Source of the DNA: CAVSIS01 sp963814875
GTDB taxonomy: Bacteria; Acidobacteriota; Thermoanaerobaculia; Thermoanaerobaculales; Sulfomarinibacteraceae
NCBI GenBank assembly: GCA_963814875.1
Contig: CAWFFJ010000028.1
Coordinates: 1-38,529, forward strand
Reading direction: 5' to 3'
Length of the DNA: 38,529 nucleotides
The number at the start of each line of letters is the position of its first letter. The first letter of the stretch is position 1. This document shows, one piece after another, positions 1-8,137 of the stretch. A program made the position numbers and the translations under genes. Under the pieces are notes generated by a model. The model was not told the origin of the DNA and did no database searches. It saw only the letters and a program-made list of their open reading frames with translations.

Positions 1-1
1 T

Positions 2-127
2 CTCGCCGTCTCTCCGCTGGACGAAAACTTCCTCTTCTACTGCGCGCCGCACGCCCTGCTCGCGGCGGACCCGAATCAACCCCCGCCGCGGCGCAGCGGT
101 CCGCGGGTGGGGACGACGACGCCCTGA
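2..127 (+). CDS. C-terminal end of an unidentified protein (5' end outside window)
   Basis: An open frame enters from the left edge and stops at TGA 125-127, giving about 41 residues that begin LAVSPLDENFLFYC and end in a Pro/Arg-rich tail. The mixed hydrophobic and acidic composition at the start looks coding, whereas the other two forward frames are Arg/Ala-rich as expected for shadows. The fragment is too short to assign a family. It lies 91 bases upstream of the glycosyltransferase gene on the same strand, so it may share a transcript with it. No function is proposed. Confidence 0.35.
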   Translation, partial: LAVSPLDENFLFYCAPHALLAADPNQPPPRRSGPRVGTTTP

Positions 128-218
128 CGAGGATCTTCGGCCCCCAGGCGGACCCGTCCGTGAGCGCCCCGGTCCGGCTTGACGGCGCGCGCCTGCGCTC
201 CGATGCTCGAATGCGGAC

Positions 219-1916
219 ATGACCAAGTCGCCCCATCAGTCGGCCGTGACTGGCTGGCGTACCGAGTGCGCCCGAGCGGCGGTGGCCGTGGCCACAGTCG
301 TGCTGACCGTCGCCGCACTGTGGGCCGTACGGCTGACGGGGCCGAACGACCTCATGCACCGCGACCAGGAGCGGCCGGCGACCTACGTACTCGACGCGGT
401 CGTCAACCACCACTGGCTGGTGCAGCGCGACCCCTACGGGGACATCGCGTCCAAGCCACCGATCTGCACCTGGATCTCGGGCCCCGCGGCCCTGGAGCAC
501 GGTCGGTTCGACCGCGTCGTCCTGACGCTGCCCGGTTTCCTGGGGGTGCTGGGGACGGCCCTCCTGCTGGCGCTCGTCGGCGGGCGGGTCCTGGGCCGAA
601 ACGCCGGCTTCCTCGCCGCCGCGGCGTTCCTCGCCTCGGCCCAGGCGGCGAAGACCGTCGCCCTGGTCCGGACCGACGGCTTCTTCGCCTTCGCCGTCTT
701 CGCCGCCGGGCTGCTCGCCTGGCGGGCCTGGCGCCGGGGAAGGGGCTGGACCTGGTTCTGGCTTGCGGCATGCGGCGTGACCCTGACCAAGGGCCCCCAG
801 GGCGTCGCCTTCGCCGCGCTCGGCCTGCTCGCCGCCTTCTGGGAGGCCCGATCTGGCCGCTCGAGACCGCTCGCCGGGCGCGCATGGCCAGGCGCGCTGC
901 TGTGGCTCGTGGTGTGCGGCGGATGGCTGGCGGCCGCCACCGCGAGTGCGGGACCCGACGTGGTCCACCGCCTGCTCGGCCGGGAGCTGCTGCACCACGT
1001 CGCCCGGGGCGACGCCGGCGAGCTGCCGCTGGTCCGGATCTGGTACCCGTTCGTGTCGATGCTGCAGATCTTCTTCCCGTCGTCGCTGCTGCTGCCGCCC
1101 GCGCTGTGGTGGGCCTCGCGGGGTGACGACGATGACGACGAGCGCCGGAGCCTGATCCGGTTCTGCGTCGTGTGGGTGCTCGGCGGTCTCCTGCTCCTCG
1201 GCCTCGCCGGCCACCAGCGTCGCGACCTGGTGATGCCGTTCGTGCCGGCTGCCGCCCTCATGGTCGGCGCCTGGCTCGGGGACCGGCTGCCGCGCCGACG
1301 GCAGGGGGCGGCCGCGGTCGCCCTGCTCGTCCTCAGCCTGGTCGGTTCCTTCGTCTACTACCACGGGAGCTACGCCCGGATCGACGTGGTCCGCAGCTCG
1401 GAGGCGGTCGTCGGCCTCGCCGCCGAGGCGAGGCCACGGCTCGTCGGGCTGCCCCCTACCGTGTACGTCGAGGCGCCGCTCACGCTCCAGGTCGCCCTCG
1501 GCACCCACCTCGGACCGTGCCCGTACAGCCTCGGACGGCTGCTGGCCGAGGGAGACGACCTGGTCGCCCTGGCAGTGTGGCAGCCGCAGCGTTGGCTGAG
1601 CGCCGACACCCGAGTGCTCGCCCAGGCCCGGGTCGGCGACCAGGGGTGGGCGATCCTGACCAATCACCCGTCGGGCGACCCGAACCGCTGGCGGGCCTCG
1701 TGGCTGGAGCCGCTGGTGATCCGCTGGCACGACCTCGAGGCCCGGGACTGGTGCACGGGCGGCGTCGTGCTCGCACCGATCGGTCCGGACCCGCGGCTCG
1801 AGGCGTGGAACACCTCCGAAGAGAGCGCTCCGGTTCACATCCAGATCCTCGGCCGCGCTTTGATCGACGAGCAGCTTGCGGCCGGAGGCAAGCTCAGCTG
1901 GCCGCCCGACCGGTAG
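219..1916 (+). CDS. GT-C superfamily membrane glycosyltransferase (ArnT/PMT type)
   Basis: A 565-residue polytopic membrane protein. After a first hydrophobic helix (about residues 20-40) comes a first periplasmic loop with the ArnT/PMT pattern: RDQERPATYVLDA (49-60), a short hydrophobic stretch, then SKPPICTWISG (78-88), matching the family's RDE..Y....KPPL.YW layout. Many Leu/Ala/Val helices follow to about residue 375, then a soluble C-terminal part. Family members move a sugar from a polyprenyl-phosphate donor to lipid A, protein or other acceptors outside the inner membrane; the acceptor cannot be read here. The acidic pair usually seen in this loop is altered to D49 and E51. Start ATG 219 has only a weak ribosome site. 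The gene converges with the transporter at 2074 across about 157 featureless bases. Confidence 0.75.
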   Translation: MTKSPHQSAVTGWRTECARAAVAVATVVLTVAALWAVRLTGPNDLMHRDQERPATYVLDAVVNHHWLVQRDPYGDIASKPPICTWISGPAALEHGRFDRVVLTLPGFLGVLGTALLLALVGGRVLGRNAGFLAAAAFLASAQAAKTVALVRTDGFFAFAVFAAGLLAWRAWRRGRGWTWFWLAACGVTLTKGPQGVAFAALGLLAAFWEARSGRSRPLAGRAWPGALLWLVVCGGWLAAATASAGPDVVHRLLGRELLHHVARGDAGELPLVRIWYPFVSMLQIFFPSSLLLPPALWWASRGDDDDDERRSLIRFCVVWVLGGLLLLGLAGHQRRDLVMPFVPAAALMVGAWLGDRLPRRRQGAAAVALLVLSLVGSFVYYHGSYARIDVVRSSEAVVGLAAEARPRLVGLPPTVYVEAPLTLQVALGTHLGPCPYSLGRLLAEGDDLVALAVWQPQRWLSADTRVLAQARVGDQGWAILTNHPSGDPNRWRASWLEPLVIRWHDLEARDWCTGGVVLAPIGPDPRLEAWNTSEESAPVHIQILGRALIDEQLAAGGKLSWPPDR

Positions 1917-2073
1917 TGCAGCGGCGGGTCGAGACGTCGAACCGCGCGTGGGCGCTTGAACCTCCTGAGCGTCCGAGGGAGGCCGCAGGATCAAGCGCGG
2001 GCTTCCGGACGTCAGAACCGTTGTGCAGTCATTGTCGCGTCGGTCGCGCTGGCCTGCACTTTTCACCAGCTCC

Positions 2074-3633
2074 CTACTGCGGCGTTGCAGCACCGCCCGC
2101 AACGGCCCAGGGCGGGACCACTCCCGGGTCGATCCCCAAGATCGCGGTGCCGAGGCCGTAGAACAGGAGGGTGATCACCACCGCTCCGATGAGGTTGATC
2201 AGCAGCCCCACCTTGGCCATCTCGGCGATCCTGATGCGGCCGCTGCCGAAGACGATGGCGTTCGGCGGGGTCGCGACCGGCAGCATGAACGCACAGGACG
2301 CGGACAACGTCGCCGGGATCATGAGCAGCAGTGGATTGGTGCCCAGATTCACCGCCAGCGACGCCAGGATCGGGAGGATCATCTGGGTCGTGGCGGTGTT
2401 GGACGTGAGCTCGGTGAGGAACGTCAGACCCATGCAGACGATCAGCACCATGACGATCGGCGGCATGCCGGCCAGGCCCGCGAATTTCGCGCCGATGACG
2501 CGGGACAGACCACTGACCTCGAACCCTTGAGCGAGCGCGAAACCGCCCCCGAAGAGCAGGACGATGGCCCAGGGGACCTTCATGATCACGTCGGAACCCA
2601 TCACGGTCGCGGTCGGCGCGTCCGGGCTTCTGGTCGGGATCAGGAAGAGAATCAGCGCCATCCCGAGGGCGATGGTTCCGTCGTCGAGCAGCCCGGGGTA
2701 GGGCACCAGTCGGGACCAGCCCGGAACCGTCACGAACCCCAGAACGAGATCGCTGCGGAACACCCACAGCAGCGCGGTGACGGAGAAGACAACCATCACC
2801 GCCCGCTCTTCGAAGGACATCGGCCCGAGAGCGGCGTGCTCCCGGTCGACAAGGCTCCGGTCCACCGTCACGTGCGCCGGCACCCGGCAGAAAACCCTGG
2901 TGAGGATCAGCCACACGACGAGCAGCATGACGATGGCGAGCGGCAGTCCCATCAGAAACCAGCGTCCGAAAGCGATCGGCCCCGCCTTTGGGAACGAGAT
3001 CTCGAAGATCCTGGCGAACGCGAGGTTGGGTGGAGTTCCCACCAGGGTGGCCATGCCTCCGATCGAGCACGAGTAGGCGATGCCGAGCATCAGACCGACG
3101 GTGAAGTTGTGGGTTTCCTCGAGCTCGAACTTCGCCTCCATCTGGGACACGATGGCGAGGCCCATCGGGACCATCATGATGGCCGTCGCCGTGTTGGAGA
3201 TCCACATCGAGAGAAAGGCAGCGGCAATCATGAAGCCGAGCACGAGACGCTGCGGCCCGCCACCTACGAGTCGGATGATCGCCAGCGCGATCCTCTTGTG
3301 CAGCATCCACTTCTCCATCGTCAGCGCGATCATGAAACCGCCGATGAAGAGAAAGATGGTGCTGTTGACGTAGACCGGCGCGGTGGCCCTGCCGCTCGCG
3401 ATGCCGAGCGCCGGGTACAGGACCAGCGGCAGCAACGAGGTCGCGAACAGGGGGATCGCGTCAGTGATCCACCACACCGCCATGAGGACGGCGACCGCCG
3501 CCATGCGCGTGACCGCTGGCTGCTGCGGATCGAGGTCGAGCACGAGCGCGATGAGCAGGAACAGCACTGGCCCGAGAACGAGGCCGACCTTCTGTGACAG
3601 GCTCCTGGTGGGAGCGGTTCCCGGCCCGCTCAT
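2074..3633 (-). CDS. DASS (SLC13/CitT-type) anion:Na+ symporter
   Basis: A 519-residue inner-membrane transporter of the divalent anion:sodium symporter family, whose members import dicarboxylates, citrate or sulfate with sodium. Both hallmark SNT motifs are present: SNTATA at 146-151 and SNTATT at 411-416. In VcINDY-like proteins these form the sodium and carboxylate sites. The N-terminal half also has a PPNLAFA stretch near 201. Length and about a dozen hydrophobic segments fit the family. ATG 3633 is preceded by a clear GAGGAGGG ribosome site. The gene stands alone: it converges with the glycosyltransferase and diverges from the hydrolase remnant, so context does not reveal the substrate. 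Dicarboxylate is the likeliest guess. Confidence 0.88.
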   Translation of the reverse strand: MSGPGTAPTRSLSQKVGLVLGPVLFLLIALVLDLDPQQPAVTRMAAVAVLMAVWWITDAIPLFATSLLPLVLYPALGIASGRATAPVYVNSTIFLFIGGFMIALTMEKWMLHKRIALAIIRLVGGGPQRLVLGFMIAAAFLSMWISNTATAIMMVPMGLAIVSQMEAKFELEETHNFTVGLMLGIAYSCSIGGMATLVGTPPNLAFARIFEISFPKAGPIAFGRWFLMGLPLAIVMLLVVWLILTRVFCRVPAHVTVDRSLVDREHAALGPMSFEERAVMVVFSVTALLWVFRSDLVLGFVTVPGWSRLVPYPGLLDDGTIALGMALILFLIPTRSPDAPTATVMGSDVIMKVPWAIVLLFGGGFALAQGFEVSGLSRVIGAKFAGLAGMPPIVMVLIVCMGLTFLTELTSNTATTQMILPILASLAVNLGTNPLLLMIPATLSASCAFMLPVATPPNAIVFGSGRIRIAEMAKVGLLINLIGAVVITLLFYGLGTAILGIDPGVVPPWAVAGGAATPQ

Positions 3634-3842
3634 CGTCCCTCCTCACTCGCAACACCGACGGCGTCGGCCTCGAGACCCGGGAGGCGCTCGGTCCCCCACC
3701 CCTTCATGAGGCGGGCGGGGCCCGATCGGCTGTCCTCGGTCGTGGTGGTGATCACCTGCCGCGTTATCTAGCCCTCACCATACATGGACGCGCCCCATTG
3801 TGCGCGCGCCGACGGGTATCATGGGGGTATCCACACGAAACG

Positions 3843-4553
3843 ATGGTCTACTTCGATCCCCGAGGCATGGGCGGCTCAGGCGCAATCCGCGAAGAGGCCG
3901 ACATGGGGATGGCGGCGGTTCGGGACGACTTCAACTCACTGTGAGAACACCTCGGGCTGGAGCGGGTCCACGCGATCGGCTGGTCCAACGGCGCGATGAA
4001 CCTCATCCTGCTGGCGGCAGAGCGTCCCGAGACCCTGGCGTCAGCGATCTTCGTCCACGGCGCGGCGTCCTTCACCGCCGCGGACAGCGCGAGGTTCGCC
4101 GCCGGCCACGCCGACCTGATCGCGGACTGGGCCGCCCTCGACCGCGAGCTCGGCGCAGGCAAGCTGTCGGATGAGGAGCGGACCGCGAGGATGAAGGCGT
4201 TCTGGCTCGAGCGCTGCTTCCCCGCCGCGACCGCCGACCCGGCCACCGCCGCACCTCTGGTGCAGCAAGCGTTCGCACAGGCGAAGTTCAGCTGGCGGCA
4301 CGCCGACTACGCCAACCGCGAGGCACCCGTGTTCGACGCCCGCGATCGGCTCGGCGCGATCACCACCCGCTGCCTGGTCATCGCCGGCGCCCACGACATG
4401 ATGCCGCTGGACAAGGTCCACGAGCTGGCCGCAGGCATCCGCGGTGCGCAGTTCGCGCTCTTCGAGCACAGCGGACACTTCGCACCGCTCGAGGAGCCCC
4501 CACGGTTCCAGCAGGTCGTGCTCGAGTTCCTCGGCGCGACTCCAGCCAGTTGA
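3843..4553 (+). pseudogene. Alpha/beta-hydrolase remnant with in-frame stop and missing N-terminus
   Basis: One reading frame encodes a recognisable alpha/beta hydrolase: MVYFDPRGMGGSG, then DFNSL, a TGA at 3942-3944, then EHLGLERVHAIGWSNGAMN with the nucleophile-elbow serine in GWSNG. The catalytic acid lies in AGAHDMMPLD and the histidine in HSGHFAPLEEP. The TGA sits where relatives have an ordinary residue before EHLGLE, so it looks like a nonsense change (for example CGA to TGA). The part upstream of MVYFD, which should carry the HG oxyanion-hole strand, is not recognisable in any frame. Two independent defects favour a pseudogene over a sequencing slip. The part after the stop could still be translated from ATG 3996, giving 185 residues, but it would start beyond the nucleophile region's first half. 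Confidence 0.75.
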
Positions 4554-4640
4554 GCCGAGATTGCCGACGCCACTGCCGGCGACGTGCCCTATCCGCGGCA
4601 CGGCGCTGAGTACCCGTCTACAGCAGCCGCTTCAACAACC

Positions 4641-5593
4641 CTACGGCAGGCAGGATTTGTACACGTCGACCGGTCGCAAGCGTCCGCTGACGTTGAAGCC
4701 CGGGAAGGTGGACGTCACGTGATACGTGCCTCTGCGACGGGTCGTGATCTCGAACCCGCGGGCCGGACGATACGGATGGCCGTTGAGAAACCAGTCCAGC
4801 GTACCGCCTGTCCACTGCGGGAAGGCAATCAGGTCCGCGGGCACGTTGCGGCACATGCGGGCGTTGCCGGTGATGACCGGACGTGGTGCAATCGACCGCC
4901 ACAGCGGGGTCCACGAGGGATCCGGGTAGCCTGGTCGCTCGTGATGGGCGAAGGCCACCGCTTCGGGCAGAGCATCGACCACGATCTCGGTCACAGAGGT
5001 GGTGTTGCCGATCGGTGCCGACGCAGAGGCCGACGCGACCTCGTGGAAACCGAGGACATCACCGACTCGGGTTGAGGGCGGCGACGGGTGGGGCGACGTC
5101 GGCGGCGAGAAGCTGAGTCCAACGTCCGATCCGAACACCGGCGATCCCGCCAGCACGCTGAGGCCGGCGTCGCGAACCCACCCCGAGCCGCGCAGCACCG
5201 AGGCGGTCGTAAACGGCAGCGCGGCCGTCCCGCCGGCGAGGACCCCCCACGGGAAGATGTGCTCCGAGCGTGCCTGGACCAGGACGCGGTCGGTCCCAGC
5301 ATCGACCCAGAGCAGGCCCGAACCCTGGAGGAGTCCGAAGGTGTCCTGCAGCACGTCCGGCAGGGTCACCGGGGTCATCGGAGGCACCACTACGGAGGTC
5401 GTCGCCGATGTGCCGTCCGTGAGCGACGCGGACACCCATGCCACCGCCGCGCTCGCCCTTCCAGTGCCATACGCACGCTGCGCCGGCGCGACCAGCCGCG
5501 CGACCGTCCGACAGCACCCACCGGAGGCATGGCGTCGTTGCGGAGGCTAAGGTACCAACTGAGGTCTCCCCAGAAGGGTACAAGGAGCTTCAC
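4641..5593 (-). pseudogene. Hypothetical secreted-type protein interrupted by a frameshift
   Basis: Two overlapping minus-strand frames appear to belong to one gene. The first opens with GTG 5593 (MKLLVPFWGDLSWYLSLRND) and loses sense near 5530. The second carries on from about 5540 through YGTGRASAAVAWVSASLTDG, a Val/Pro/Thr-rich region, and ends at TAG 4641 with FNVSGRLRPVDVYKSCLP. The N-terminal half resembles the Thr/Val-rich beta-sandwich repeats common in exported acidobacterial proteins, with DVLQDTFGLL near a repeat boundary. The C-terminal 130 residues match nothing I recognise. An ORF finder would call only the second part, from GTG 5444 (267 aa). It starts 48 bases after the methyltransferase stop, so they probably share a transcript. 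The frameshift could be an assembly error. Confidence 0.5.
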
Positions 5594-5641
5594 GTCCCGT
5601 TCAACAGGAGTCAGTCCTTCAAGCAGATCTAGATCAGCCCA

Positions 5642-7888
5642 TCACAGATCCCCAGCCGACTCCTCGAGGACCGTCCCGTTTGTGCCCGGACTCCGCTGCC
5701 GTCCGAAGAAGAACGCGAGGCCGTAAAACACCATCCCGCACGCACCCAGCGCGTTAATCCCGAAGACAAACGAGAGAGATTGGGCGAAACCACCCACGAT
5801 CGCACCCAAGAGATTGGAAGCCAGAGCGGCGTGAGGTCGAGCTTCCTCCCGAAACAGGGAGATGAAGATCAACCCTGCGAAGAAGATCGGTGCCGACATC
5901 ACGGCTGACGAGACAACTCCCCGTAGAATCGGCCCAATCGCCAGCAGTCGATGCATGGGAAACACCGAGCTCACCAAGAGAACGCCAAAAAGCCCAACGT
6001 AGAGCGGGCCAACCGATCGAGCCGGTCCCAGGATCGTCGCTACCACGTTGGCCAGGAGTATCATCACAAGTACACCCGTGATCACGATTGAGTTGACGAT
6101 CCAGGTCGTGCCGAAGAGAAGAGCCATCCGGCTGATGCTCTGTACCTCGATCAACAGGAAACCCGCACCAAGAAAGAAATAGGTCATCGGCATCTGCCGG
6201 ATTCCGCCGGCTATAGGCCTTGAAAAGACGCCAACGACAATCACAAGGACGGACATGACAAGAAGGTGAAGCGTCGGAATCCGTCGATCCTTGAGGTAGA
6301 GGTAGGGCCAATCGTCAGTCGCTTCTTCGACGCTCCCTTCGGAGAGGTTGACGCGATTCAGCGAGACAATACCCTCCAACCGCGAGTCGCTCGCAACACG
6401 TGCCCGCATCGTGTTGTCTCGATCGATGACGAAGGTCGTCCCGCCACCAGCGTGAGGATATGGCATGAAGTGAGTGTGATGAAACGTCAGTGGTTGGAAG
6501 CCGAATGCCAGATCCAGCATTCGATCGATACGGTCCGCTATGAAACGGCTCTCGACAGCGAAGACGACCCACATCACTCCGTGATCCGCCAGGAGACTTC
6601 GAGCCTCGCGGAGTGCGTCCACGGTGTAGACGTAGTTGTCCAGCCTTATGTTTGAGAAGGACGAGGTGAGCGCATGTGAATCCAGAGTCCCGAAGACGAT
6701 GAGGTCGTAGCGTTTCTTCGTCTTTCGGAAGAACGACCGAGCATCATCGATGTACACCGTAACTTTCGGGTTGTCGTACGGCCTCTCTGGGTGGAATCGA
6801 CGTCCCAGATCGAGAACCTCCGGGTCAATCTCGACAGCATCGATGGATTGCGCTCCATTGCGAAGCGCTGCGGCCACGTCGTTCCCGGTACCCGAACCGA
6901 CGACAAGGACTCGCTTGGGCGTTGCACAGAACCGATACGCGAGGTTATAGGAGCTGTAATCAAGGGCTTCTTGACCAGGCCAAAGATCGGGGTGAGACAT
7001 CAAGAACTTCGGATCCAGGTTAACGGCATGTTGAAAGAAGGTGCCGTTCACCCCGACGACAAATCCGGTGGCGACAGACGTCCCATCGGAGAGCACTTGG
7101 TTCCGAGGGCTGAACTGAAGCTTCTGATAGGGCGACCAGATCTCGAGTACGGCTGGTGTGGGAAGCCATGCGTTCACAGACACAATGAAAACGGCTGTCG
7201 CCAGCCAGATCCAGCGTTCGCGAGGACGAGCAAGAATCGGAAGGACCAGAATCGCCGCAAACGCAAACCATATCCAAGGTGGAGTTGCCAGATATCCCGT
7301 CAGGGAAAAGCACCAGATTCCGACAACACTTCCAGCGACATTGACCGAGTACGCGACGATGCGTCTGGGCAGGGAATCGAAGAGCCTTCCGAGCAATGCA
7401 CCGCCGGGAACAAAGGTCATGCTGATCAAGACGAAGATCGCAACCAGAGCGAGCAGCGCGACGAGACTGACGGTCACGGATTGGGGACCCCTGGGCTGCT
7501 TGGCGACCCAGGTCCACATCGCCATATCATTGAAGTCACCAAGGAGCTGCGTCATTCGAGTATAGACGTCCAGACCGAAAAACTTCGGAGCTACGACAAC
7601 GGCGACGAGCGATGCCAGCAGAGGCAGCGTGAGCCAAAAGCGGAGCCAGCGGCGCCCCGTCAGCATGCAACCTAGCCCCATGCCAAAGAAACAGGCAATC
7701 AATGGGAGATTATTGATGTAGGCGAAGACACGGATCTCTGTCGAGATCCAACGAATGAGGAGTATCTCCATGTAGAGGAGAAAGACGCTGAGGAGGAAGA
7801 GCCTCAGTAGCTGCTGCAGCTCACCGTTTCTCCTGGGAGATCCATCAACGACCGTCGCCAACGAGCTGTGATTGCCAGTAGTTTCCAC
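5642..7888 (-). CDS. Polytopic membrane protein with spermidine-synthase-like methyltransferase domain
   Basis: A 748-residue protein. Residues 25-240 form about six to seven membrane helices. Residues 325-480 form a Rossmann methyltransferase fold of the spermine/spermidine synthase type: glycine loop VVGSGTGND (329-337), acidic ribose binder AVEIDPEV (351-358), then DDARSFF (381-387) and a DSHAL loop where aminopropyltransferases carry their catalytic acid. A second block of about six helices fills residues 550-735. Such fused synthases are widespread, but few have a known substrate; the enzyme could be an aminopropyl- or methyltransferase working at the membrane. The start is GTG, since no ATG is in frame before an upstream stop. 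GC is visibly lower: 32 G/C in the 60 bases at 6481 against 39 in 60 at 8881, suggesting transfer. Confidence 0.8.
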   Translation of the reverse strand: METTGNHSSLATVVDGSPRRNGELQQLLRLFLLSVFLLYMEILLIRWISTEIRVFAYINNLPLIACFFGMGLGCMLTGRRWLRFWLTLPLLASLVAVVVAPKFFGLDVYTRMTQLLGDFNDMAMWTWVAKQPRGPQSVTVSLVALLALVAIFVLISMTFVPGGALLGRLFDSLPRRIVAYSVNVAGSVVGIWCFSLTGYLATPPWIWFAFAAILVLPILARPRERWIWLATAVFIVSVNAWLPTPAVLEIWSPYQKLQFSPRNQVLSDGTSVATGFVVGVNGTFFQHAVNLDPKFLMSHPDLWPGQEALDYSSYNLAYRFCATPKRVLVVGSGTGNDVAAALRNGAQSIDAVEIDPEVLDLGRRFHPERPYDNPKVTVYIDDARSFFRKTKKRYDLIVFGTLDSHALTSSFSNIRLDNYVYTVDALREARSLLADHGVMWVVFAVESRFIADRIDRMLDLAFGFQPLTFHHTHFMPYPHAGGGTTFVIDRDNTMRARVASDSRLEGIVSLNRVNLSEGSVEEATDDWPYLYLKDRRIPTLHLLVMSVLVIVVGVFSRPIAGGIRQMPMTYFFLGAGFLLIEVQSISRMALLFGTTWIVNSIVITGVLVMILLANVVATILGPARSVGPLYVGLFGVLLVSSVFPMHRLLAIGPILRGVVSSAVMSAPIFFAGLIFISLFREEARPHAALASNLLGAIVGGFAQSLSFVFGINALGACGMVFYGLAFFFGRQRSPGTNGTVLEESAGDL

Positions 7889-7894
7889 GCATTG

Positions 7895-7923
7895 ATTCTA
7901 GACTGGACCATCTGGTTTGTCTC
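7895..7923 (-). promoter_or_regulatory. Candidate promoter of the membrane methyltransferase gene (leaderless)
   Basis: On the minus strand, GAGACA (7918-7923) and TAGAAT (7895-7900) are separated by 17 bases, with four and five of six matches to the sigma-70 consensus. The -10 box ends six bases before GTG 7888, so transcription would start at or next to the start codon. No ribosome-binding site is visible, which is consistent with a leaderless message. Confidence 0.4.
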
Positions 7924-8137
7924 GTCGTATCGGCCGCTGAGGGGCCGCAGCGATGCAGGCCGTGCCATGGAATCCTGGCCGGGGCTGGTGGCGGGTCACA
8001 GCCGAACGCGGCCACAGGCGTTACGGCCAGACCTTCTCCGGTTCTCTCGACCCCGTTCGCGGGGCATCGCAACCGCGCTACCATCGGTCTGCAGCTTTCG
8101 GAGGCGCAGACGGACCGGCGAGCCTGGGAGGTCATGA

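Noticed and set aside
1969..2015. Terminator between the glycosyltransferase and the DASS gene
   Set aside because: Only a 6-base CGTCCG/CGGACG match with a long loop and no T tract.
2023..3597. A 524-codon plus-strand frame opposite the DASS transporter
   Set aside because: The product is Asp/Arg/His/Gln-rich with no hydrophobic core, the normal antisense shadow of a GC-rich membrane-protein gene. The minus frame has the SNT motifs and a ribosome site.
3942..3944. Selenocysteine at the in-frame TGA of the hydrolase
   Set aside because: Relatives do not have Cys at this position, no stem-loop of the right kind was seen just downstream, and the N-terminus is missing as well.
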